From NCBI RefSeq assembly GCF_040655735.1, contig NZ_JBFAKK010000006.1, forward strand, positions 434,001-498,000: a DNA stretch of 64,000 nt, written 5' to 3'. Position numbers and translations under genes: made by a program. Shown here one piece after another: positions 41,555 through 50,607 of this stretch; position 1 is the first letter of the stretch, and the number at the start of each line of letters is the position of its first letter. The DNA is from Phytomonospora sp040655735. Lineage in GTDB: Bacteria; Actinomycetota; Actinomycetes; Mycobacteriales; Micromonosporaceae. A model generated the notes under the pieces. It saw only the letters and a list, made by a program, of their open reading frames with translations. It did no database searches and had not been told where the DNA came from.

Positions 41555-42227
41555 TTGCTTCCCCGTTGCTGTTGTCGAGCAGTTCGCGCATGCGGTCGAC
41601 GACCTCTTCGATACCGAGTCCGGTGGTGTCGAGGATGACGGCGCCGGGCGCGGCCTCGTGTGGCTTGGTGGTCTTGGCGTCGGCCGCGTCGCGTCGTGCG
41701 AGGTCGGCGGCGGTCGCGGTGATGTCGCTGTTGTCCTCGGCGCTGCGACGGCGCGCGCGTTCGCGCTCGTCGGCGGTGAGGTAGATCTTCAGGTCGGCGT
41801 CGGGCGCGACGACCTCGCCGATGTCGCGGCCTTCGACGACGATCCCGCCCGCGGCCTCGGCGATGATGCGGCGCTGTTCGGCGATGAGGTGCGCGCGGAC
41901 GGCGGGGATGCCGGCGACCGCGGAAACGGCCTTGGTGACTTCGGGGCCGCGGATCTCGGCGTCGACGGGGGCGCCGTCGAGGCGGGAGTAGGGGTCGGCG
42001 GGGGTCGTACCGAAGTCGAGCTTGGCGTGGTGGACGGCCGTGGTGACCGCCTCGGCGTCGGTGAGGTCGACTCCCGAGCGCAGCGCGGCGAGGGTCGCCG
42101 CGCGGTACATGGCGCCGGTGTCGAGGTAGGCGGCGCCGAGCGCGGTCGCGAGCCGTTTGGACACGGTCGACTTCCCGGTGCCCGAGGGTCCGTCCACCGC
42201 GACTACGCGTGCCTGCTGGCTGTTCAC
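41547..42227 (-). CDS. cmk: Cytidylate kinase
   Basis: 226 residues from GTG 42227; AGGAGG sits 6 nt upstream, which decides against the longer frame. P loop VAVDGPSGTGKSTVSK, then YLDTGAMYRAATLAALRSGV, and the LID region YLTADERERARRR. It phosphorylates CMP and dCMP with ATP. Its end overlaps der by 8 nt. Confidence 0.96.
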   Translation of the reverse strand: MNSQQARVVAVDGPSGTGKSTVSKRLATALGAAYLDTGAMYRAATLAALRSGVDLTDAEAVTTAVHHAKLDFGTTPADPYSRLDGAPVDAEIRGPEVTKAVSAVAGIPAVRAHLIAEQRRIIAEAAGGIVVEGRDIGEVVAPDADLKIYLTADERERARRRSAEDNSDITATAADLARRDAADAKTTKPHEAAPGAVILDTTGLGIEEVVDRMRELLDNSNGEASD

Positions 42228-42341
42228 TTTCGCCTCCTGATCACCGGTCTGGGCCGCACCAATCATGCCTTGTCACCCGAAGTGAGCTCCAGCACGGGCG
42301 GGGTTTCCACGCGGGGCCGCCGGCCGTGACACGTCACAGGC

Positions 42342-42890
42342 GTGAATTACTCTCAGGCCGTGGGCGACGACACAGGCAACGGTACGCACTGGACGACCCT
42401 TCCCGGACCCAACGGTCCCGTGGGAGTGGTGGTCTCCCCCACCGGCCTCGTACGCCTGTCGCTCGACCCTGCCGCCGACGACGTGCCCGCCGGCGCCGTC
42501 CAGGTCGAAGACGCCCGCCTCGACATGGTCGCCGAGCAGCTCGCCGCCTACTTGGCCGGAGAACTGCGCCGCTTCACCGTTCCGCTGGACTGGTCGCTGA
42601 GCAGCGGCTTTCAGCGGAAGGTGCTCCAGACCCTCTTCGAGACCGTCGAGTACGGCCAGACGGTCAGCTACGGAGAACTCGCCGCGCGCGCCGGCCGGCC
42701 GAACGCCGCCCGCGTGGTCGGGGCCGTCATGGGCGGCAACCCCATCCCGATCGTCGTGCCCTGCCACCGCGTCGTCGACAGCGGCGGCGGGCTCGGCGGG
42801 TTCTCCGGCAGCCGCCGCGGCCCCTCGATGGAGACCAAGCGACGGCTGCTCACGATCGAGGGCCGGCTCGCACCGACCCTCTTCGACTGA
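42342..42890 (+). CDS. ogt: Methylated-DNA-protein-cysteine methyltransferase
   Basis: 182 residues from GTG 42342. The active-site block is PIVVPCHRVVDSGGGLGGFSG (acceptor Cys141) with the DNA-binding helix YGELAARAGRPNAARVVG just before it. It transfers the methyl group from O6-methylguanine to itself, a suicide repair reaction. It lies between rluB and cmk and is oriented against both, interrupting the otherwise minus-strand core block. Confidence 0.93.
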   Translation: MNYSQAVGDDTGNGTHWTTLPGPNGPVGVVVSPTGLVRLSLDPAADDVPAGAVQVEDARLDMVAEQLAAYLAGELRRFTVPLDWSLSSGFQRKVLQTLFETVEYGQTVSYGELAARAGRPNAARVVGAVMGGNPIPIVVPCHRVVDSGGGLGGFSGSRRGPSMETKRRLLTIEGRLAPTLFD

Positions 42891-42894
42891 CGGT

Positions 42895-43623
42895 CTAGAG
42901 GCCGACGGCCTTGTAGAGGGCACCGAGCTCGCCCTTGTTGAGGTTGCGCACGGTCCCGGGCTTGAGGTTGCCCAGCGCGACCGTCCCGATCTTGGTGCGC
43001 ACGAGCCGGTACACCGGGTGCCCCACCTGGTCGAGGAGGCGGCGCACGATGTGCTTGCGGCCCTCGTGGACGACGATCTCGACCAGCGAACGGCCCTCGT
43101 ACTCGTCGATGATCTTGAAGTCGTCGACCGTGACCGGGCCGTCGTCGAGAGTGACGCCCTTGGCGAGCTTCTTGCCCAGGAACGGCGAGACGGGCCCGCG
43201 GACCTCGCAACGGTAGGTCTTGGCCACCTCGTACGAAGGGTGCATCAGCCGGTGGGCGAGATCCCCGTCGTTGGTCAACAGCAACAGGCCCTCGGAGTCG
43301 GTGTCGAGACGGCCCACGTGGAAGATGCGCTCCGGCACCGCGGTCACGTAGTTCGCCAGGCTCGGCCGGCCCTGCTCGTCCGACATCGACGAGATGACCC
43401 CGCGCGGCTTGTTGAACGCCAGGTGCACGGTGCGCACGTCGGTGATGATGCGCTCGCCGTCGACGTGGATCACGGCGATGTCGGGGTCGACGCGGCTGCC
43501 GAGGATGGCGGTCTTGCCGTCGACGGTCACCCGGCCGGCCGCGATGAGCTCCTCACTCGCGCGACGGGATCCGACACCGGCGGAGGCCAGGACTTTCTGC
43601 AGGCGCTGCTCGTTCTCACGCAT
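42895..43623 (-). CDS. rluB: 23S rRNA pseudouridine synthase (RluB/RsuA family)
   Basis: 242 residues. An N-terminal S4 RNA-binding domain (RLQKVLASAGVGSRRASEELIAAGRVTVDG) is followed by the RsuA-type catalytic domain with Asp107 in HVGRLDTDSEGLLLLTNDG. It isomerises a uridine in 23S rRNA. It overlaps scpB by 8 nt, forming the conserved scpA-scpB-rluB unit. Confidence 0.95.
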   Translation of the reverse strand: MRENEQRLQKVLASAGVGSRRASEELIAAGRVTVDGKTAILGSRVDPDIAVIHVDGERIITDVRTVHLAFNKPRGVISSMSDEQGRPSLANYVTAVPERIFHVGRLDTDSEGLLLLTNDGDLAHRLMHPSYEVAKTYRCEVRGPVSPFLGKKLAKGVTLDDGPVTVDDFKIIDEYEGRSLVEIVVHEGRKHIVRRLLDQVGHPVYRLVRTKIGTVALGNLKPGTVRNLNKGELGALYKAVGL

Positions 43624-44494
43624 CGACGCCGCCCTCGGTGAGGTCGTCGAGGTCGTCGGGCAGGAACGGCGCGAGGGGCGGCAGCTCGTTGATCGAGTTG
43701 ATGCCCAGTTTCTCCAGGAACAGCACCGTCGTACGGTACAGGTGCGCTCCGCTGTCGGGTTCGGCGCCGCACTCCTCGACGAGTCCGCGCGACAGCAGCG
43801 TCCGGATGACGCCGTCGCAGTTGACGCCCCGGATGCCCGAGATGCGGGCCCTGGTCACCGGCTGCTTGTAGGCGACGACCGCGAGGGTCTCCAGCGCGGC
43901 CTTGGTGAGCCTCGCCTGCTGCCCGTCGAGGACGAAACGCTCGACGTAGGCGGCGTAGTCGTCACGGGTGTAGAAGCGCCACCCGCCCGCCTGGCGGCGC
44001 AGGTCGAAGCCCCGGGCCTGCTCGGTGTACTCCGCGGCGAGCCGCTCCAGCGTCGCGGTGATCTCGGCGGCATCGCGGTCGAGGATCTGGGCGAGCATGA
44101 TCTCGCCGACCGGCTCGTCGACGATCATCAGGATCGCCTCCAGCGTGCCGGGCAGGTCGTCGACGGCCGGCAGCGGATCGGGGTCGGCGACGGCGACGGC
44201 GACCGCCTCGGGCGCCGAAGCGCCCGGCGCGGGCGCGCCGAACTCCGCGAGGTCGGAACTGTCGGCCGGCGCCTCCGGCTCGGTGTCGGGCGGGGTGTCC
44301 GGCGGTGCCTGGACGGTCAGCGCGGCGAGGAAGTCCGACTCGGGCTCCTCCGCCTCGGCGACGGCCTCGGCCTCCGGGGCGCCCGTCTCGGCGTCCTGCT
44401 CGGCCGTGGCGGTGCCTCCCGTCGGCGGACGCTGCCAGGGCGGCGTCCACTCGGCGACCGCGTCCGCGAGGGACCCCCGCACCTCGTCACTCAC
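43616..44494 (-). CDS. scpB: Segregation and condensation protein B
   Basis: 292 residues from GTG 44494. The first ~115 residues are an Ala/Glu/Pro-rich acidic extension without predicted fold; the ScpB winged-helix pair starts at LPGTLEAILMIVDEPV and includes RGFDLRRQAGGWRFYTR and TRARISGIRGVNCDGVIRTLLSRGLVEE. ScpB dimerises and binds ScpA to assemble the SMC condensin complex. It overlaps scpA and rluB by 8 nt each. The long acidic head is unusual compared with Bacillus ScpB (about 200 residues) but common in actinobacteria. Confidence 0.94.
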   Translation of the reverse strand: MSDEVRGSLADAVAEWTPPWQRPPTGGTATAEQDAETGAPEAEAVAEAEEPESDFLAALTVQAPPDTPPDTEPEAPADSSDLAEFGAPAPGASAPEAVAVAVADPDPLPAVDDLPGTLEAILMIVDEPVGEIMLAQILDRDAAEITATLERLAAEYTEQARGFDLRRQAGGWRFYTRDDYAAYVERFVLDGQQARLTKAALETLAVVAYKQPVTRARISGIRGVNCDGVIRTLLSRGLVEECGAEPDSGAHLYRTTVLFLEKLGINSINELPPLAPFLPDDLDDLTEGGVDA

Positions 44495-45437
44495 TATCAG
44501 GTTCCTCCGTCGTCTCTACTTCTTCGTCGGCCTTCACCGGCGCCCCCAGGTACTCGTCGACCTCGATGGCGCGTGCCTCGGCCTCGGCGATCCACCGTAC
44601 GTTGAGCTCGCCGAGGGCTTCGACCTGCTCGAAGCCGACCATGTTCTCGCGGTACAGCTCCAGCAGGGCAAGGAATCTGGCGACGACCTCCAAGGTCGAG
44701 TCGCAGTCGGCGCACAAGGCGCGAAAGCTCGCGGTGCCGAGTCCGCGCAACCGCTCCTGCAGAATCGCGGCGTGCTCGGCCACACTGACGCGGACCATGT
44801 GCACATGGGCGGTCGAGACCTCGGGGATCGGTTTGGGCCGCATGGCGTCGCCGGCCAGCTTCGCCAGGCGATCGGGCCCGATGCCGAGGACGAGTTCGGG
44901 CAGGGCGGCCGCGAAGCGCGCCTCCAGCGACACCGCGCGCGGCCAGCGGCGGGCGGCCCCCTGTTCGAGGCCGTGGATGTGCGCGGCGGCCTCCTTGAAG
45001 GCCTTGTACTGCAGGAGCCGGGCGAACAGGAGGTCGCGGGCCTCCAGCAGGGCCAGGTCCTCGGCGTCCTCGACCTCGGCGCTGGGCAGCAGCCGGGCGG
45101 CCTTGAGGTCGAGCAGGGTCGCGGCGATGACGAGGAACTCACTGGTCTCGTCGAGGTCCCAGTCGTCGCCCATGGCCCGGATGTAGGCGATGAACTCGTC
45201 GGTGACCTTGTGCAGCGCGACCTCGGTCACATCGAGCTTGTGCTTGCCGATGAGCTGGAGCAGCAGGTCGAAAGGCCCCTCGAAGTTGGCCAGCCGGACC
45301 TGGAATCCGGTGTGCTGCGCGGCTTCGGGCGTCTCGGCGGCGACTTCGGGCGTCTCGGCGACGGCGTCGGGCACGGCGGCGGTGTCCTCGTCCACCGCCG
45401 CGGCAGCGTCCCCGCTCTGCTCGTTCGCCGTGATCAC
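44487..45437 (-). CDS. scpA: Segregation and condensation protein A (kleisin)
   Basis: 316 residues from GTG 45437. An Ala/Glu-rich N-terminal tail of about 45 residues precedes the kleisin domain: FQVRLANFEGPFDLLLQLIGKHKLDVTEVALHKVTDEF is the hallmark, followed by LVIAATLLDLKAARLLP. The C-terminal winged helix would bind SMC heads. It bridges SMC and ScpB in chromosome condensation. Confidence 0.95.
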   Translation of the reverse strand: MITANEQSGDAAAAVDEDTAAVPDAVAETPEVAAETPEAAQHTGFQVRLANFEGPFDLLLQLIGKHKLDVTEVALHKVTDEFIAYIRAMGDDWDLDETSEFLVIAATLLDLKAARLLPSAEVEDAEDLALLEARDLLFARLLQYKAFKEAAAHIHGLEQGAARRWPRAVSLEARFAAALPELVLGIGPDRLAKLAGDAMRPKPIPEVSTAHVHMVRVSVAEHAAILQERLRGLGTASFRALCADCDSTLEVVARFLALLELYRENMVGFEQVEALGELNVRWIAEAEARAIEVDEYLGAPVKADEEVETTEEPDSE

Positions 45438-45496
45438 CCCGAAAGCCTAAACGGCGTCGCGCCCCGATGCGGCGACACCTCGGTTCAAGTATCGAC

Positions 45497-46138
45497 TCAG
45501 GTCAGCGATTCCACGACCGGGGTGAGCACCAGGTCGAGCACCCGGTGCAGCGGCGGGACACCGCCGATCGGCAGCACCAGCGCCGTGAGCAGGATCAGCG
45601 CGCCCACCCGGCGGTTCGAGAGCACCTCGCCGACGGTGCCGCCGCGCTCCCCCCACAGCAGCGTCCAGCCGTCGGTCGGCGGAAGCGGGACCAGCGCGAC
45701 GACGGCGAAGCAGAGGAGTCCGACACCGGCGGTGAACAGCAGCTGCTCCGGTGCCGGGCCCGGCACACCGCGCAGTACGTCGGAGGGACGGTAGACCGCG
45801 CCGGTGATGCTCGCCGGATAAACCCAGCCGTAGACGGCCAGCACCGCGACGCCGGCGGTGAGGGTCGCGGCGGGACCGGTGAGCGCGGTCCAGACCGCGC
45901 GCTTGCGGGGCAGGCCCCCGACGGGTGGCGCCGCGCCCCAGCCGGTGCCGCCGAACACGGCGGCGAGCAGGCCGATCGGATCTATGTCGCGTCGCCAGTG
46001 GGGCAGTACGGTGACGGCCGTCGCACGCCCCAAGCCGTGGGCGACGAGCGCACCGGCGACGTGCCGGATGCCCAGGCCCAGTGCGAGGGCCGCGACCAGT
46101 CCGGCGAGGGCGGCCGGCTGGCCGAGCGCGTAGATCAA
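45497..46138 (-). CDS. M50/site-2-protease-like membrane protein lacking the zinc motif
   Basis: 213 residues from TTG 46138, 4 nt after parA. Five or six hydrophobic helices. The order of blocks copies bacterial site-2 proteases: a first helix, then WRRDIDPIGLLAAVFGGTGWG (like the DPFG and LGWG loops), GPAATLTAG (like GPAAN) and LVPLPPTDGWTLLWG (like NLLPIPPLDG). Where the HExxH zinc motif should be, the sequence reads AHGLGRA, so the Glu and second His are missing. The Asp in PPTDGW persists. It is probably a non-proteolytic relative. Position between parA and scpA is typical for actinobacteria. Confidence 0.7.
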   Translation of the reverse strand: MIYALGQPAALAGLVAALALGLGIRHVAGALVAHGLGRATAVTVLPHWRRDIDPIGLLAAVFGGTGWGAAPPVGGLPRKRAVWTALTGPAATLTAGVAVLAVYGWVYPASITGAVYRPSDVLRGVPGPAPEQLLFTAGVGLLCFAVVALVPLPPTDGWTLLWGERGGTVGEVLSNRRVGALILLTALVLPIGGVPPLHRVLDLVLTPVVESLT

Positions 46139-46142
46139 GTCC

Positions 46143-47069
46143 TCAGCGTCTCAGATCGTGCGCGGCGAGCACTTCCCTGGCGAGTTGCCGGTAGGCCCGG
46201 GCTCCACTGGAGGCCGGCGCCCAGGTGGTGATGGGCTCACCGGCGACGGTGGTCTCGGGGAAGCGGACGGTGCGGGTGATGACCGTCTGGTAGACCCGGT
46301 CGCCGAAGGCCTCGACCACGCGGGAGAGAACCTGGCGGCAGTGGGTGGTGCGGGAGTCGTACATGGTCGCGAGGATGCCCTCCAGTTCGAGATCGAAGTT
46401 GAGGCGCTCGCGGACCTTGTCCACAGTGTCCAGGAGGAGGGCGACACCGCGCAGGCTGAAGAACTCGCACTCAAGGGGCACGAGCACGCCGTGCGCGGCG
46501 GTCAGGGCGTTGACCGTGAGCAGGCCCAGGGACGGCTGGCAGTCGATGATGATGAAGTCGTACTCGCTCATCACCGGCCGCAGGACGCGGGTGAGGGTCT
46601 GTTCGCGGGCGACCTCGTTGACGAGCTGGATCTCGGCCGCCGACAGGTCGATGTTGGCGGGCAGGACGTGCAGACCGGCCACATTGGTCTTGATGACGAC
46701 GTCTTCGATGTTGACGCCGTCTTGCATCAAGAGGTTGTAGATGGTCAGGTCGAGGGTGTGCGGGTTGACGCCGAAGCCCACGCACAGCGCGCCCTGGGGG
46801 TCGAAGTCGACCAGGAGGACCTTGCGGCCGTACTCGGCCAGTGCCGCGCCGAGGTTGATGGTCGAGGTGGTCTTCCCCACGCCGCCCTTCTGGTTGGCCA
46901 TCGCGATGACGCGGGCCGGGCCGTGACGTTCGAGGGGTTGCGGCTGCGGGATGTCGCGCTTGCCCGTGTACGCCTCAGGGTCGGCGGGGCCGGCATCGCC
47001 GTCGGCTCCGTCTGGGGCGGGCGGCGTTTGTCGCAACGCGGCCCACTTGTCGTCTCTGTCGACGTTCAT
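46143..47069 (-). CDS. parA: ParA/Soj-type chromosome-partitioning ATPase
   Basis: 308 residues from ATG 47069, with GGAGGGGCG upstream. A Pro-rich N-terminal tail precedes the deviant Walker A KGGVGKTT (61-68), then LLVDFDPQGALCVGFG and FIIIDCQPSLGLLTVNAL. No parB follows, and the locus (xerD-parA-scpA) differs from the origin-proximal parAB, so this is the second, ScpA-linked ParA-like protein of actinobacteria, acting with condensin or in cell division rather than with parS. Confidence 0.9.
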   Translation of the reverse strand: MNVDRDDKWAALRQTPPAPDGADGDAGPADPEAYTGKRDIPQPQPLERHGPARVIAMANQKGGVGKTTSTINLGAALAEYGRKVLLVDFDPQGALCVGFGVNPHTLDLTIYNLLMQDGVNIEDVVIKTNVAGLHVLPANIDLSAAEIQLVNEVAREQTLTRVLRPVMSEYDFIIIDCQPSLGLLTVNALTAAHGVLVPLECEFFSLRGVALLLDTVDKVRERLNFDLELEGILATMYDSRTTHCRQVLSRVVEAFGDRVYQTVITRTVRFPETTVAGEPITTWAPASSGARAYRQLAREVLAAHDLRR

Positions 47070-47216
47070 GTCACGCCCCTCCCGGTGAGGTCGGCGCCGC
47101 CACGGTCTTCGCGCGCAGAGGGCGGTGCGCCCGTGGTTGCGACTGTACGGCAGCGGGCATGCGGATGCGACATGAATCTGTTGCTGCTGCCCCATCGGCG
47201 TGTCGCGTTGACGTGA

Positions 47217-48137
47217 TCATCGGCGGGCTCGTGGGTGGGAAGTCGCGTACACCTCTCGGAGTCTATCGACCGTTACAAGCGTGTAGACCTGAGTGGTCAC
47301 AACCGATGTGTGACCGAGGAGTTCCTGCACCACACGGACGTCGGCCCCGCCGTCGAGGAGGTGGGTGGCGTAGGAGTGGCGCAGGGTGTGCGGCGAGATG
47401 TGCACGTCCAGGCCGGCGCGTTCGGCGATGTTCTGGATGATCGCCCACGCGCCCTGCCTCGACAGTGGACCTCCGCGTGAGTTGCGGAACACACCGGGAC
47501 CGTTGGGATTCATGGCCGGGCGGCCGCGGACGAGGTAGGCCTCGACGGCCGCGACGGCGTAGTTGCCCAGCGGGACGGTTCGGGTCTTGCCGCCCTTGCC
47601 GTGCAGGGTGACCGCGCCGCCGGAGAGGTCGAGGTCGTCGATGGCGCAGGTGACGGCCTCGGTGATGCGCGATCCGGTGCCGTACAGGAACTCCAGCAGG
47701 GCGGTGTCGCGCAGGGGGATCGGGCCGTCACCGAAGCGGGCGGCGTCGAGGAGCTGCCCGACCTGCTCGACGCTGATCGCCTTCGGCAGCCGCGTCGGGA
47801 GGTTGGTGGGCGGCGCGTCGGCGAGCGGGTTGACCGAGGCGTGCCGCTCGGTGACGGCGAACTTGTGCATCCCCCGCAGTGAGCTGACCGCTCGCGCCAC
47901 CGACGCCGCCGACAGTGGCTGATGCGGTCCATAACCCCGGGTCAGGTCGGCCCGATAGGCCTCGACGTGGTCGGGGGTGATGTCGTCGATGCCGGGCAGG
48001 TCGTGGGCGATCAGCCATTCGATGTAGCGGTCGAGGTCTCGCCGGTACGCGGCGAGGGTGTTGCCGGACCGTCCCTTCTCGACGGCCAGGTGGTCGAGGT
48101 ACGTCGCGACCACCTGGCCGATCCGCTGTCCCGTCAA
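47217..48137 (-). CDS. xerD: Tyrosine recombinase XerD
   Basis: 306 residues from TTG 48137, which overlaps the ald stop (TTGA). The N-terminal SAM-like core-binding domain (YLDHLAVEKGRSGNTLAAYRRDLDRY) and the catalytic domain with R in GTGSRITEA, K in HGKGGKTR, HTLRH, LGHTS and the nucleophile Tyr in QVYTLV are all intact. With XerC it resolves chromosome dimers at dif. It is housekeeping, not a phage integrase: same codon use as its neighbours and conserved position before parA. Confidence 0.93.
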   Translation of the reverse strand: MTGQRIGQVVATYLDHLAVEKGRSGNTLAAYRRDLDRYIEWLIAHDLPGIDDITPDHVEAYRADLTRGYGPHQPLSAASVARAVSSLRGMHKFAVTERHASVNPLADAPPTNLPTRLPKAISVEQVGQLLDAARFGDGPIPLRDTALLEFLYGTGSRITEAVTCAIDDLDLSGGAVTLHGKGGKTRTVPLGNYAVAAVEAYLVRGRPAMNPNGPGVFRNSRGGPLSRQGAWAIIQNIAERAGLDVHISPHTLRHSYATHLLDGGADVRVVQELLGHTSVVTTQVYTLVTVDRLREVYATSHPRARR

Positions 48138-49249
48138 GCGAGAACCTCGTCGAGTTTGACGGCGTCGAGGCCGTGCGCGTCGGCGACCGGTCCGTAGGTC
48201 ACGTGCCCGCCGTGGGTGTTGAGCCCGAGGGCGAGCGCGCGGTCGCGGCGCAGGGCCTCGCGCCAGCCGTGGTTGGCGAGCTCGAGGACGTACGGGAGGG
48301 TGACGTTGGTCAGCGCGTAGGTCGAGGTGTGCGGGACCGCGCCGGGCATGTTCGCCACGCAGTAGAAGATCGAGTCGTGGACCTTGTAGGTCGGCTCGGC
48401 GTGGGTGGTCGGGCGCGAGTCGGCGAAGCAGCCGCCCTGGTCGATGGAGATGTCGACGAGGACGCTGCCGGGCTTCATCCGCGAGACCAGCTCGTTGCTG
48501 ATCAGGTTGGGGGCCTTGGCGCCGGGGACGAGGACGGCGCCGATGACCAGGTCGGCCTCCAGGACGGCCCGCTCGATCTCGTAGGCGTTGGAGGCGATGG
48601 TCTGCAGGTGGCCCTGGTAGATGCGGTCGGCCTCGCGCAGCTTGTCGATGTTCTTGTCGAGGAGCTGGACCTCGGCCTGCATGCCCAGGGCGATGGCGGC
48701 GGCGTTCATGCCGGACACGCCGGCGCCGATGACGACGACGCGCGCCGCGTGGACGCCGGAGACGCCGCCCATGAGGACGCCGCGGCCGCCGCCGGAGCGC
48801 ATCAGGTGGTAGGCGCCGGCCTGCGGCGCGAGTCGTCCGGCGACCTCGCTCATCGGGGCCAGGAGGGGCAGCGCGCCGTTGGCCGACTCGACGGTCTCAT
48901 AGGCGATGCCGGTGACTCCGCGCTCGAGGAGGGCGTCGGTGCACTCCTTGGAGGCGGCGAGGTGGAGGTAGGTGAACAGCACCTGGTCCCTGCGCATCCG
49001 GTGGTACTCGGAGGCGATGGGCTCCTTCACCTTCAAGATCAGCTCGCCGGTCGCCCAGACCTCGTCGGCGGTGGCGAGGATGGTCGCGCCGGCCGCGAGG
49101 TAGTCGGCGTCGGGGATGGAGGAGCCGATCCCGGCTCCGGCCTGGACATAGACGTCGTGCCCGCCGCGGACCAGTTCGTGGACCCCCGCCGGGGTGATCG
49201 CCACCCGGTATTCGTGGTTTTTGACCTCGCTCGGGATACCGACCTTCAT
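48134..49249 (-). CDS. ald: Alanine dehydrogenase
   Basis: 371 residues from ATG 49249, AAGGAG upstream. MKVGIPSEVKNHEYRVAITPAGV is the family start; LILKVKEP and YLHLAASK contain the catalytic Lys and His; the NAD site is VVVIGAGVSGMNAAAIALGM. It interconverts L-alanine and pyruvate/ammonia with NAD. Its stop overlaps the xerD start, an unusual metabolic-recombinase coupling that is nevertheless seen in related actinobacteria. Confidence 0.96.
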   Translation of the reverse strand: MKVGIPSEVKNHEYRVAITPAGVHELVRGGHDVYVQAGAGIGSSIPDADYLAAGATILATADEVWATGELILKVKEPIASEYHRMRRDQVLFTYLHLAASKECTDALLERGVTGIAYETVESANGALPLLAPMSEVAGRLAPQAGAYHLMRSGGGRGVLMGGVSGVHAARVVVIGAGVSGMNAAAIALGMQAEVQLLDKNIDKLREADRIYQGHLQTIASNAYEIERAVLEADLVIGAVLVPGAKAPNLISNELVSRMKPGSVLVDISIDQGGCFADSRPTTHAEPTYKVHDSIFYCVANMPGAVPHTSTYALTNVTLPYVLELANHGWREALRRDRALALGLNTHGGHVTYGPVADAHGLDAVKLDEVLA

Positions 49250-49408
49250 GCTTGCGACTCCTTCGTCGCGGGGCTGGCGCGTCGACGGCACCGTGCCGTC
49301 GATTGCTGAGGGCGCGCCCACCCGCATGCGGCAGTGTAAGTCTTGGGGTGAACCCGGTGGTCAGCTTGGTCGGCTCATGGGCCGGTGGGGGTCGGTTATC
49401 GTTCGTCG

Positions 49409-50017
49409 ATGAGCTCTCCGTACCCGCCGCAGGGCGACCCGAACGGTCAGCAGCCGGGGCAGCCGGATCCTTACACCGGAAGCTATTCCTACGAACTGCC
49501 CGGCCAGCCCGCCCAGGGTCCCCCCGCGCCGCAGCCCAGCGGATACCCACAGCCGCAGCCCAGCGGCTACACAGACCCGTACAACAGCCAACAGGGCGAT
49601 CCATACGCCCAGCCGCAGGCCGACCCGTACGCGCAGAAGCACGACCCTTACGCCCAGCCGTACCCGCCGGCCTACCAGCAGCCCGTCTACCAGCCGGTTC
49701 CCGTAGCGGTGCCGATGGCGGCCTACTCCTCCGGCGGCTACGTCGACCCGTTGACCGGCCGGCAGTACTCGGAGAAGTCGAAGACGACCGCGGGTCTGCT
49801 GCAGATCTTCCTCGGGGGCTTCGGCGTGGGGCGTTTCTACACCGGCCACATCGGCATCGCCATCGCGCAGCTCGCGGTCACCGTCACCCTCGGCTGCCTG
49901 GGCTTCTTCCTGGTCCTCCCGTGGTGCGGGATGGGTCTGTGGGGCCTCATCGACGGGATCGTGATCCTGTCGTCGAGCACCGCGACGGACTCCGAGGGAC
50001 GTCTGTTGAGAAGCTGA
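49409..50017 (+). CDS. TM2-domain membrane protein (paralogue 1)
   Basis: 202 residues from ATG 49409. The first ~115 residues are a Pro/Gln/Tyr/Gly-rich low-complexity tail with DPYAQP repeats. The TM2 domain follows: KSKTTAGLLQIFLGGFGVGRFYTGHIGIAIAQ in outline, then a second helix (LGCLGFFLVLPWCGMG) and LIDGIVIL. TM2 proteins have two short helices and an unknown role. A TTATCG box lies 8 nt before the ATG, which suggests a leaderless transcript. A paralogue follows immediately. Confidence 0.88.
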   Translation: MSSPYPPQGDPNGQQPGQPDPYTGSYSYELPGQPAQGPPAPQPSGYPQPQPSGYTDPYNSQQGDPYAQPQADPYAQKHDPYAQPYPPAYQQPVYQPVPVAVPMAAYSSGGYVDPLTGRQYSEKSKTTAGLLQIFLGGFGVGRFYTGHIGIAIAQLAVTVTLGCLGFFLVLPWCGMGLWGLIDGIVILSSSTATDSEGRLLRS

Positions 50018-50075
50018 CCGCTCGGACGGCATTTCCGGTCGAAAGGGTGGGGCAACCGTGGGATATCGTGCGGGT

Positions 50076-50594
50076 ATGACCTCTCCGTATCCGTCCCAGG
50101 GTGACCCGTACGGGCAGCAGCCGCAGTACGGGCAGCAGCCGCCTCCGGCCGCCGGCTCCTCGTACGAGCTGCCCGGCCAGCCGGTGTCGGGCTATCCCGC
50201 GTCGCAGCCGTCGGGTTACACCGACCCGTACGCGCAGCCCGCCGATCCGTACGCGCAGGGCTACCAGCAGCCTGTTTACCAGCCGCAGCCGATCTACCAG
50301 CCGGTTCCGGTCGCGGTTCCCATGCCGGGATACTCGACCGTCGGCGGCGGATACGGTGTCGACCCCGTGACCGGGCGTCCGCTTTCGGACAAGTCGAAGC
50401 TCACCGCCGGCCTGCTGCAGATCTTTCTCGGCGGCTTCGGTGTGGGGCGCTTCTACACCGGCCACATCGGCATCGCCGTCTGCCAGCTGCTGTTCGGCTG
50501 GGCGACCTGCTACATCTGGCCGCTCGTGGACGGCATCGTGCTGCTCGCTTCGAGCAACGCCACCGACGCCGAAGGGCGCCTGCTGCGCTCCTGA
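50076..50594 (+). CDS. TM2-domain membrane protein (paralogue 2)
   Basis: 172 residues from ATG 50076. Same plan as the preceding gene: a Pro/Gln/Tyr tail with DPYAQ repeats, then SKLTAGLLQIFLGGFGVGRFYTGHIGIAV in outline, a second helix (CQLLFGWATCYIWPL) and VDGIVLL, ending AEGRLLRS. The two genes share the VPVAVPM segment and C-terminus, so they arose by tandem duplication. TATCGT ends 7 nt upstream of the ATG, again suggesting a leaderless start. A T-tailed terminator follows. Confidence 0.88.
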   Translation: MTSPYPSQGDPYGQQPQYGQQPPPAAGSSYELPGQPVSGYPASQPSGYTDPYAQPADPYAQGYQQPVYQPQPIYQPVPVAVPMPGYSTVGGGYGVDPVTGRPLSDKSKLTAGLLQIFLGGFGVGRFYTGHIGIAVCQLLFGWATCYIWPLVDGIVLLASSNATDAEGRLLRS

Positions 50595-50607
50595 CGCAGA
50601 CCACCCG

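Noticed and set aside
46143..47069. ParA as part of an origin parAB locus
   Set aside because: No parB and no parS-like GTTTCACGTGAAAC site were seen; the scpA-linked context indicates the other ParA-like subgroup.
49409..50594. Repeats in the Pro/Gln/Tyr-rich tails as a DNA repeat array
   Set aside because: They are in-frame codon repeats (DPYAQ and PQQP types) inside two coding genes, not intergenic repeats.
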